DNA from: Cladorrhinum sp. PSN259
Lineage: Eukaryota > Ascomycota > Sordariomycetes > Sordariales > Podosporaceae
NCBI GenBank assembly: GCA_033725935.1
Contig: MU867085.1
Coordinates: 62,001 to 126,000, forward strand
Direction: 5' to 3'
DNA length: 64,000 nucleotides
Shown here one piece after another: positions 9,650 to 18,153 of the stretch. The number at the start of each line of letters is the position of its first letter. The first letter of the stretch is position 1. The notes under the pieces are model-generated. The model made no database searches. It was not told the origin of the DNA and saw only the letters and a program-made list of their open reading frames with translations. Both the position numbers and the translations under genes were made by a program.

Positions 9650-9881
9650 GTGGTTCTTGATTAAGTGCGCCCAAGGCACATGCCCTCAGCTGGCCTTATC
9701 ACCACATCTGGCGACAGTTGAAGTTATCGCGAGATCTTGGTTGTGGGCGTTGTCGTGGCGCCTGCGACCGAGTCGTGCCTTGTCAGTCGAGCCATGCATA
9801 AAGTGTGTATAATTGTATAATAATTACTCGGGTTATTTTTTCTTCCGGTTATGCCCGATAACGCTCTGAATTAACAAAGAG
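9650..9881 (+). mobile_element. dispersed repeat, copy C, with 14-bp target-site duplication
   Basis: A complete-looking 232-bp copy. It is flanked exactly by a 14-bp direct repeat, ATTACCTTTTTGAT, at 9636-9649 and 9882-9895. A duplication of this length suits retroposition (SINE or LINE type) better than a DNA transposon or an LTR element. On the minus strand a weak box-A-like string (TGGCTCGACTG) is visible, but box B is not convincing. No open frame. It is the least mutated of the four copies and is used here as the reference. Confidence 0.75.
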
Positions 9882-9897
9882 ATTACCTTTTTGATAG

Positions 9898-10371
9898 GGG
9901 GGCATTACTATTGTGCCTTTAGACCTTTTGGGTCCGGTCAAAGCCGCATATGCGGTTCTTAAAGGCCTCTTAGTCACAGCGGAGCTCATCGACCCTAGTA
10001 CTAATACGGTGGATGGCGAGAACGCTGACGAGCGCAATAAGATTGCGACGCACCTATCACTCGTCCGGTGCAAGAATTTATATAGTGTAGAAGTCGCTCT
10101 TGACCGGCCTAGAGAGATTTTTAAGGATCAAGTGTACTGTTTTAGACTGTTTACCTGGGAAGCATATACGTTGAAATACGATTTTGACGGGAAACCAAGC
10201 ATGATGCCTCCCGAGGTGTGGTTTCTTGTATTGCAGAGGTTATCGAGGGATGAAGCGGCCTTTGAGAGAGTCGGCGTGGGTTTTTGGAACAGTGGGAACC
10301 GTCAAACGGGAAGTAACTGGGGCTTCCCATTGTTCGACGGCGCGAAATCGACTTTAATTAAGATGGTATAA
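9898..10371 (+). pseudogene. 5'-truncated gene fragment, possibly HET-like
   Basis: An open frame of about 155 codons reaches a TAA at 10369-10371. In-frame stops lie immediately upstream (TAG at 9895-9897) and there is no ATG near the start, so the 5' part is missing, apparently lost at the repeat insertion. The text (VKAAYAVLKGLLVTAELID, then MMPPEVWFLVLQRLS and FERVGVGFWNSG) resembles the C-terminal end of fungal heterokaryon-incompatibility (HET) proteins, where a FxRVGxG segment is common. The assignment is weak because the diagnostic N-terminal HET motifs are absent. Confidence 0.4.
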
Positions 10372-10785
10372 AAGACAGATGTGGGAGACCAGATGTGGGA
10401 GACCAGAGGTCTGAGGCTCTTTGTCAGAAAATAAAACTGTTTATGTGACGTCATAGCATAACATTTGCGAAGGGAAATACAATTTGATATATTAGATTAA
10501 ATATGGTATTAGTGCTTTAAGCAGACCCTCTGTTGTTTTAGGCAGCCTGACTGGCCTGATTGGCCTGATGGCGACATGATCTAGCTTCCCTGCCCGCATT
10601 ATAAACGATATGCTCATTTACCACATCTGTTTCGCCAAATAGATGTGCCATTTCCCCAGTGCTCCTGAGATCAGACATAGAACTAACTAGGTGTAATCAG
10701 AAGGTGAAGATCGGTATACAGTTGATACTGGGCTGATAACTGATACTATGCTTAACTCCGAGAACGAGTACAAACCTCACTACTC
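10372..10785. other. intergenic spacer
   Basis: No gene. Contains a short tandem of AGATGTGGGAGACC (two copies near 10378-10406) and a TGGCCTGA triplet repeat near 10549. Confidence 0.5.
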
Positions 10786-12007
10786 TTAAACGCTCTCTAA
10801 ACCTCCAACCCCCCTCGGCCTATCCCCAAGCGTAGTGATCCTAAACCCGTGCCTCAATCCCTCCTGCGGTTCGTGAACGTTATAGTCGCTAATAGCAGTA
10901 TGGGTCGTCACCCTATTATCCCAAAGCGCCACCGTTCCTTCCTCCCACTTCACCCTGACCTGAAAATCCTGTCCGTACGTAATGTGCTTGAAGAGCAACT
11001 TCAGCAGCGCTTCACTTTCCTCGTCCTTTAGTCCAATGATTCGTTTCGTGAAGCCAGGATTAACAAACAAGGCTTTTTGTCCTGTCGCTGGGTGGATTCG
11101 GACGATAGGATGTTGAGTCTTGACAGGATCGCGACGGACAAACAGACCGTCCCGTTGAGCGCCTTCTGCCTGGGGGAAGCCCGAGTGTTCGGCACGCAGT
11201 CCCTCAAGGAGCGCACGAATGGGTGGAGAAAGACGAGCATAAGCCGCCGTTTGGGACTCCCAGGCTGTGTCTCCTCCCGTCGGAGGGACGGATAAGAGAG
11301 TCAAGATGGTAATCCCGGGAGGTTGGCGCTCGTAGGAAACATCAGAGTGGTACCCGACCGTGGTGAGCTTGTTGGATTTGCGGCGGTTGCGGTATTCGTT
11401 GTCTGGGCCGAGGTAAATGTTGTGCAGTTCCAGGTTATCTTTAACGTGGGCACCGACAGGCTGGAGTAAAGTATTAGATCTTGGGCAATGGACAGACTGA
11501 ATAGATAAAAGACATACATGGATGTGAAGAGGACCAAAGTACCGGCCAAACTCCTTTTGCTTCTCAACTCCAATGTCCTTGAAATCTTGATCGCGGAAGA
11601 CGACAACACCACGTTCGGCAATAAGGAGGGCAAGTTCGTCCTTTTGAAGGTCGGTGAGCTTGGAGAGCTGCAGGCCGCGAATCTCAGTGCCAATCACGGG
11701 TGTCAACTTGGTCACCTTGAGATCCGGATTGGTCTTGGACAAGAGGTTGGGTTTTTCCTTGTTGGCAACGAGTCCTCGATCGTTGAATTCGAAGGGCTGC
11801 AGGGGAGGAAAATGTGTCTTGTTGTCATAGACCGGGAGGTAGGCTGAGTATTTATACTATTGATATTGGCGTTAGATTTGCTCAGGATGCACTACTTTAG
11901 CAACCATTCTTAGATACCTCGTCGTGGATCTCCTGGTCAAATGCGAGTCTCAAGGTCAGAGGAGCACTCTCGGTAGCCGTGGCTGTGGTAGTGGTTGTGG
12001 CAGACAT
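10786..12007 (-). CDS. TauD/TfdA-family Fe(II)/2-oxoglutarate dioxygenase
   Basis: Three exons on the minus strand (12007-11918, 11856-11518, 11460-10786) give 367 residues. Introns of 61 and 57 bp have clean GT...AG ends, and removing the second joins FGPLHIH to PVGAHVKDN in frame. The protein has the family iron-site pair in GYHSDVSYE (HxD, about residues 181-183) and a distal His in TTHTAISD. The following HGFRITTLGD suits the 2-oxoglutarate-binding Arg region. Length fits fungal sulfonate/taurine dioxygenases and relatives. The substrate cannot be read from sequence; sulfonates or aryloxy compounds are usual for the family. An aldo/keto reductase follows on the same strand 600 bp away, but a joint pathway is not shown. 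Confidence 0.9.
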
Positions 12008-12082
12008 GTTGATTCCGGTTGACTCTTTAGTGTTAAAAGTTATTGTGTAGAGATGGAATCAGTCACAGAACCTTTGCTCCTC

Positions 12083-12088
12083 TTTATA
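12083..12088 (-). promoter_or_regulatory. TATA box of the dioxygenase gene
   Basis: TATAAA on the minus strand, about 76 bp upstream of the ATG at 12007. Confidence 0.45.
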
Positions 12089-12610
12089 CACATTGTTCCC
12101 CTCTAACGTCCGTCGCCCACGATGAAAAATTCCATGCACCATCATCGCGTCAACACCACGCATATGGCGAAACAGTCATTCGCAGTATGACTTTGTGTTT
12201 TGTATCAGAGATGCGGGGAACATGTCCGCATTGTTTGGGTGAAGTTGCGCTCTGGAAGGGAATCGTGATTTGCACATCATAAATGGCGACTCCTACGCCA
12301 TCGGTTAATCAGCCATTCAGACTGTCCGAAACTAGGATTTCACACACCCTCACGCTTTACCACATGGTACAACGGCCGGAAGGCGGCATCATCCCAAGTA
12401 GCGCTGTATTCATTCGTCGAGCGGTTTGCCGGGCCCGGGACCGATCCGGCCCCGCCATCTCCGCTCTTCGGCAGGATCATTGGTTTGTGATGCCAATGGT
12501 GAAACATTGATACTTTCCCTGTCATTCTTGGTTGCTCATGAAATTCTCAGAGAAATGGTACAGCATTGTTTATTTCTGTTTCCACATTAATCTTGCCGGA
12601 TACATTCGAA
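12089..12610. other. intergenic spacer
   Basis: No gene supported between the promoter of the dioxygenase gene and the 3' end of the aldo/keto reductase gene. Confidence 0.5.
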
Positions 12611-13568
12611 TCACTTCTCCAGCGGCTCAACAGTAGGATCCCAGCCGATATATGAGTACTCATCGGTCTGGAGCTCCCTAACCTCCTCCTCCGTCAGCTC
12701 AAAGTCAAAAACATCAGCATTGGCCTTGATTCTCTCCGAAGTAACGCTCTTGGGCAGAGGAACAAGACCCTTCTGCAAGCTCCAGCGAATCAAAACCTGA
12801 GCCTCGCTCTTGCCATACTTCTCAGCAAGCTTCTTAAGCACAGGCTCGCCCCAACGCTTTCCTTGCACAAGAGGGCAGTAAGCCTCAACTGCAATGTTTC
12901 GCTTGGTGCACCACTCGACGATATCGTTGCGGGCAACCCATGGATGAATCTCCCACTGGCCGACACTGATAACACCGCCCTTGCCCTTGCCACCGCGCTC
13001 CTCCTCGAGCTCAGAAATGTGCTTCTCGAGCTCATCAAGATGCTGGACGCCGTAGTTGCTCACACCAATGCTGCGGATTTTGCCGGCCTCAACGGACTCA
13101 ACGAGTGCCTTCCAAGCGGCCTTGCGGTTGTTAGAGCCGCCATAGGGCGCGTGGATGAGGACGAGATCGAGATACCCAAGGTTGGTGTCCTTGAGCATTC
13201 TATCGACTTGAGAAATGACGTTGCTATAGTTCAGGGTCCCAGGCATGATCTTAGTGGTGAAGAAGATCTTGTCACGGCCATAAGCGCGGATGGCCTCGCC
13301 GCAGGCAGCTTCATTCTGGTAGTATGCGGCAGAGTCGATGTGACGGTAGCCTGCGTTGAAGGCCTCGGTCACACATCTCTGGGTGTCCTTGGGGGGAGTC
13401 TGGTAGACCTGCGATAGGTAAAAGATGATATATCAGTATCGTGGACGTATTTTTAGAAACAAGCAGGGAAAAAAAAAATGAGGCAATTTCGCATACACCG
13501 AATCCTAGCTGGGGGATCTCGTAACCGCTGTTGAGCTTGAGCTTTGTGTCGATCGTGAGAGGCGCCAT
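12611..13568 (-). CDS. aldo/keto reductase
   Basis: Exons 13568-13497 and 13408-12611 on the minus strand give 289 residues. The 88-bp intron joins QLGFG to VYQTPPK. NADPH-dependent carbonyl reductase of the AKR fold. The catalytic tetrad is recognisable: Asp and Tyr in YRHIDSAAYYQNE, Lys in FFTTKI, His in LVLIHAPYGG. The cofactor-binding end is PLPKSVTSERIKAN. The length is that of yeast/fungal small-substrate AKRs (GRE3/YPR1-like size range). Cytosolic; it likely reduces aldehydes or ketones, substrate undefined. Confidence 0.92.
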
Positions 13569-14273
13569 TTTGGTATTTTTGGTATCTGTGTCCCGGTGAA
13601 GATGAGAGAGATGTCAAAAGTTATTCCCGCCTTTTTATCGGCTGCATCGGAGCCATTGAGTGCTGGCAGGCATCGGCATTTCGGACTCCGCTTATTGCCG
13701 TCAAGATGGGTGAATGGAGACAAAGGTCCTGGAAATCGGTGCAATGCCGGCCATCTTTCCAAGTGGATGGCACCTTCTGTTTAAACATCTCAAAATTGAT
13801 GACGTTTATGATGCTGGTGAAGTTCCCCCCACACTGATCATCTGAATCAGGGCGTTGCAATTGCCCGAGCAATCGGTAAGCGGTGCCGAAATGTTAAGCT
13901 TTGCTTGGTGAGTGGGCCCGGAAATGGAACCCCTTTTTCCCATCCTCCTCGACAATTTTACAAGGGCACCCTTTGGAAATGGGATTTCGCTAGCACAAAA
14001 GGAGCGAATGAGCCTGAAAGCGATCCAAATTTGGAGTCGTTGTTCGGGGTGGACAAATCACGTGTCGCCCTTTGTTTCGTTGGCGCTCTGCAGGCGGCTG
14101 GACCATCTCAACGGAAATTGCAAGCTGAAGGGTTCCACGGTTTGGTCGAACGAGGAGCAGCTTCAAAACCGGTTGCACTTGCCATCTTCATTCATCAACG
14201 GCATTCCGCGGTTGCAATTGTCCTTGCCGTTTATCTGCCGCATCAATTGAACAACACTTCCTCAATCATCGAA
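13569..14273. other. intergenic region between divergent genes
   Basis: About 700 bp with no supported gene; holds the promoters of the aldo/keto reductase (minus) and the Dabb-like gene (plus). Confidence 0.5.
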
Positions 14274-14806
14274 ATGGTCAATCTGTCAGGGGCACAGCCC
14301 CACATGTTGAGGATCACCATCGCCGTGGCGTGCATCCTCACCGTGTTTCTGTTTTTCGACCCGATTGGGTTCGCGTCAGAATCCGTAGCTCACCTGTCCC
14401 CCGGCCACACCACAACCATCACCCATATCGTCTTGTTTCAGTACAAAGCAGATACCGACACGGATTCAATCAACGAAGCCAACCTCAGATTTCTTGCTCT
14501 CAAGGATTCCTGTATATCTCCCAACTCGCAGCACGCCTACATCAGGAGTATCACCGGTGGAAAGGATAACTCTCTCGAGAATCAGCAGGTCTGTCATCCT
14601 CCATATCCCCAGAGTAAAATGTAGTGTGCGGCTAACATAATGCACCCCAGCACGGTTTCACTCACGGCTTTGTTGTCCAGTTCGAAAACACGGATGACAG
14701 GAATTACTATGTAGAGCAGGATCCGGCTCACAAGTCATTCAAGAAGCTCATTGAGCCAATCGTGGAAAAGGTTACAGTCATAGATTACACCAATGGTGTT
14801 TTCTAA
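14274..14806 (+). CDS. stress-responsive A/B barrel (Dabb)-like protein with N-terminal membrane segment
   Basis: Exons 14274-14588 and 14651-14806 give 156 residues. The 62-bp intron ends CCCCAG and continues as HGFTHGFVVQFENTDDRNYY. The start MVNLSG is the first ATG; MLRITI at 14304 is an alternative. Residues about 11-30 (LRITIAVACILTVFLFFDP) form a hydrophobic signal or anchor. The rest has Dabb hallmarks: THIVLFQYK near the start of the barrel, then THGFVVQFEN, YYVEQDPAHKSFKKLIEPIV, and a final VIDYTNGVF. Dabb proteins are small dimeric ferredoxin-fold proteins, some of them cyclases in biosynthesis. A membrane or secreted version is less usual. Function not defined. Confidence 0.75.
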
Positions 14807-15579
14807 TCCATGGGATCAGTCAAAGCAATCTATCAAGCATCATCATTCTTGTTTCAGCGTGGAGTCGGCCATCGGAGGAAACATACATGTATCTGGATTT
14901 CAATGAGCAACCAAAAGTGACACAGAAAGTGTGTCAATATTTTACTAAACCTGAACCATTCAGCTGGCAACAAGGGTATTGGCAAAAGAGCTTCCGCTCG
15001 TCGTCTTCACCGTATTCTTATCGGGCCCGATAAGCCTACAGGTGATATTCTGTCCCAAAATAACAAAGTTGGATAGTTTATATGAGAGTAAATGAAACGC
15101 CTAGAGAGACATTTATAAAGCTCGCTTATATGTTACGAACAAAGTACAGTTTCAAGGTGTTTGTTGGCAAACAACCCTTGGTGTCTTAAAGGCCCGGCTT
15201 CTTCTCTGGTAGGTCTGTTCATTCATTCGCTGGTTGCCAGATTACATAAACGGGTGACTGATTGCTCATTATTTGGTTCGAGCGCTTGCGAACGTTAAGG
15301 TCAACTTCCTGATCCTGGCTTCCGTATTCCGGAAAATCTGAGCCCCCATCTGGGGTGCATGAGAATCTCCTGGCACGATGTAACTCGACTCGGAAGCGAT
15401 TAATGAAACACCGGCAAGCCAAGTCCAGCAGGTCGAGGATTTGCCGTAGAGGCATGTGGATTATAGACAGAATTTCCACGAATCCAGGAATTCAACAGCC
15501 TTGACGACCCTGTCAATATCACTGGATAAATACAGACGCGGGAACAAAAACTCCGTTATATTCACTTGGCATGTCGAGG
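14807..15579. other. intergenic spacer
   Basis: About 770 bp; no gene seen on either strand. Confidence 0.5.
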
Positions 15580-15587
15580 TATAAATA
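15580..15587 (+). promoter_or_regulatory. TATA box
   Basis: TATAAATA about 100 bp upstream of the ATG at 15683 of the small secreted protein. Confidence 0.4.
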
Positions 15588-15682
15588 CTATATTAAATCT
15601 CAGGATTCTCTGTTTTCCTTCTACTTTGCTCTGCAGCTCAGGTCCGAGTCAAGTCTGTCGCATACTGCGGAGCTCATCCATC

Positions 15683-16219
15683 ATGCGCTTCATCCTCCTC
15701 ACCCTTGCGTGGGTGTACGCTACCATCTGCTCGGCAGCCATCACGTACAGAATCGAGAAGAGCACCAACCCAACCTCGGACCAAGCCGACGCCTACGCCC
15801 GCATCGAGTCAGCCATCAAGCTTGCCGTAGCTCGCTACAACAGACTCACTCCCCGCGCAAACAAGGTCATCACCGCCCAATACGTCCCTGGAGTTCAGAC
15901 GGCCGATGGAAACTTCAACGGCAACATTCGCTTCGGCTCCAACAGATCTTACATGAATGAGCGTACGGCCCTCCATGAGACCGCCCACACCCTCGGGGTC
16001 GGCACCACCAACTCCTTTAACACCAGATGCTCAGCCAATAACTGGCCCTCGGCGACCGCCCTGCTCAAGACCTGGGATGGTCAGAGCGCCAAGATCAACT
16101 GCGGAGGAGGACACATTTGGCCTTATGGCTTGAACTACGACAATGAGTGGAGCGAGACCAATGCCAACAGGCACTGCCAGTTGATTAATGCTATGTTGGC
16201 TGATGGATTGGGACAGTAG
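15683..16219 (+). CDS. small secreted HExxHxxG metalloprotease-like protein
   Basis: Single exon, 178 residues. The frame is open further upstream, but the ATG at 15683 places a signal peptide first (MRFILLTLAWVYATICSAA) and follows a TATA box. The motif HETAHTLGVG has the HExxHxxG part of a metzincin zinc site. The usual third His/Asp ligand is not obvious; Thr/Asn and Cys residues follow. Other marks are an early AIKLAVARYNRLT helix and a C-terminal CQLINAMLADG helix. In other fungi and bacteria this domain often precedes lectin-like modules; here it stands alone. Likely extracellular; proteolysis is a motif-based inference. Confidence 0.8.
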   Translation: MRFILLTLAWVYATICSAAITYRIEKSTNPTSDQADAYARIESAIKLAVARYNRLTPRANKVITAQYVPGVQTADGNFNGNIRFGSNRSYMNERTALHETAHTLGVGTTNSFNTRCSANNWPSATALLKTWDGQSAKINCGGGHIWPYGLNYDNEWSETNANRHCQLINAMLADGLGQ

Positions 16220-17148
16220 GGGTACCTAGCGTCGAGGGCGAGTCACGCGGAAATAGTCAGAAGAAGTAAAAAGAAAGAAGGTGGAAAGACCCCGATTTCC
16301 AAGCGGTCGTCCGACATCAGTCTTACATAGCTATATCAAAATAGAAAATGCTTGTTTTTTTTAAACCATATAATAAGGCATACTATTATGGCTATTCTAG
16401 ATGTTATGGCTATGTCACGGTTTGCAGTATTTTGATAGTCAAAAAGACTATCAGGAATCATCACTCTCAGGCTGTCAGAGTGGGAATGCCCTCACTTTTG
16501 TCATTCTGGGTTGTTTTCAACTATTCCTCATGTGAAAGGGATAGCGTTACAACCAACTTCCCTCTACCCGCCACCGCGACAAACTTGCCCACATCAGTAG
16601 ACTTGCGCGACAACCGAAAGCAACAAGAATAGCGCCTCGGACCTTAAGTCCCAAACGTTACCAGAAACGCGATTGCATGCGTCCGAGAATGGGGGTTTCT
16701 GAGAGCGCGGTGTTGATGTTATTCATCCGTCAATTTCCGTAGCATAAAGAAGGAGGAGGGAGTTAGTTATCGGGCCTTGAGTCGGGAGTTATATACCCGA
16801 GCAAGAATAGACTCTTAGGTGGCGGCTGAGGTGAGGCGATTAATATGGCACGTACTAGGAGACGTGACTCAGGTGCTAACGAGAGTAACCACGGGTCAGG
16901 AGATGAGAGGCGCCAAAACGAATGGGCACATAGACACCTAAAAAGCCTATTGCAACAATTCTTTTCCTCATCCTTAATCTTAATTTTATACTCTGTACGT
17001 CTTGTATTCCAACTGTTTATTGGCGTTCACGTCATTCTATTCTCTTCCGTCGCGTCTCGTATCGAATGTTTCGTTCGTCAAAAATGGTATCTAAGCAGTC
17101 TTCACAATATTAGCTCACCTGAATCCTCTTTATTTCTCGTGCCTCCGT
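16220..17148. other. repeat-bearing spacer
   Basis: No intact gene. Contains the second copy of a dispersed repeat at 16783-16850. After it a frame starts at an ATG at 16844 (MARTRRRDSGANESNHGSGD) but soon loses protein character. It may be the 5' end of a decayed element gene. Confidence 0.5.
16783..16850 (+). repeat. second dispersed repeat, copy 2
   Basis: Matches 5000-5062 in several blocks (see that entry). The match ends just before the ATG at 16844 or overlaps it, so the repeat could be a 5' untranslated part of a mobile-element gene. Confidence 0.7.
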
Positions 17149-17628
17149 TCAAGTACTCACCACCTCTTCCTTCTTCTCCCCTGCCTCCTCCTTCTTATCC
17201 TCCGCACCACTCGCCCCAGCAACAGCCTTCTTTGCCTCCTCCCCCAACTCGGACGCAACCAAACTCAAGTTCCTAGGATCAGCCCCCCTAATCATCATGA
17301 GTTTCCCATCATCCGTATACACCGTCCCACCACCGAGCTTCCTGCCCTGCACGTCGATCCCCGTGGGCTCGCCATCAACCAGAATAATAAAACTCGGCAT
17401 TGCCGACACATGATAAGCCTTTGCCACTTCGGCTCCCGCATCGACGTCGATTTTCGCAAAAGCCAATTGTCCGGGAACCGAGTAAGTGTTTGAGAGCTTC
17501 TTAAACATTGGGGCGATGGCCTTGCACGGGGGACACCATTCCGCCCAGAAGTCAAGGATTACGTATTTGGTTTGGAGGGCCAGGTCTGCCAGTTCCTCGA
17601 TGGTCGTGATTGAGACTGGGTCGGCCAT
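17149..17628 (-). CDS. thioredoxin-domain protein with WCPPC active site
   Basis: Single-exon reading, 159 residues, ATG at 17628. The thioredoxin fold is clear: YVILDFWAEWCPPCKAIAPMF with the redox pair at residues 32 and 35, the cis-Pro loop SAMPSF, and the GGG segment. The active site is WCPPC, not the WCGPC of classical thioredoxins. A charged tail rich in Ala, Glu and Lys follows the domain. A donor-like GTGAGT overlaps the last codons, so the C-terminus may continue through a small intron. Protein disulfide reductase in cytosol or nucleus; no signal peptide. Confidence 0.88.
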   Translation of the reverse strand: MADPVSITTIEELADLALQTKYVILDFWAEWCPPCKAIAPMFKKLSNTYSVPGQLAFAKIDVDAGAEVAKAYHVSAMPSFIILVDGEPTGIDVQGRKLGGGTVYTDDGKLMMIRGADPRNLSLVASELGEEAKKAVAGASGAEDKKEEAGEKKEEVVST

Positions 17629-18153
17629 TTTAGAAAAGGGGGTATCTGGTAGTGTGGTGATTGATTTGGTGTAATTGGATGGTGTTGTTGGAGACAGAGA
17701 GGAGTCGGATGCGAAGGTGCAAGGAGGAAGTTGACTGATTGACTGCGGGGTTGTTATAAATCCAACTGACGCGATCGGATGGCGGGGTCATCCTTCGGGC
17801 CTGCAGCCTGTGTTCCCTGCAGGTGATTTTCGTACTTGGCCTGCGTTAGCGGGGTCCGATCGGCGACTTGACGCGGGACATTAGTGATGCGGGGTCAGGA
17901 TTATCAACTTCAAACTTGAGCATTGATTGCGTTGGAATGCGTTGAATGCGTTGAACCGTAACGGTGCCGACGGAACACGAGTTCATTCATTAGAGAATCC
18001 ATTTGGCAGAGGAACGCAGCAAATGACACACACATTAATCTTCTCTCAATTCGACGGAATGGTATCAACAACATAACGACTGCCTTGTAAAACCAAAACC
18101 CCATGCTTGCTAATCCCAAGTCAAAAGGACACAATGAATGCCAGCTTCTCCTT
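17629..18153. other. intergenic spacer
   Basis: Upstream of the thioredoxin gene and downstream of the WD40 gene, both on the minus strand. No gene seen. Confidence 0.5.

Noticed and set aside
9651..9876. solo LTR (TG...CA ends)
   Set aside because: TG and CA can be read near the ends, but no 4-6-bp duplication fits those boundaries, whereas a 14-bp duplication fits 9650-9881 exactly.
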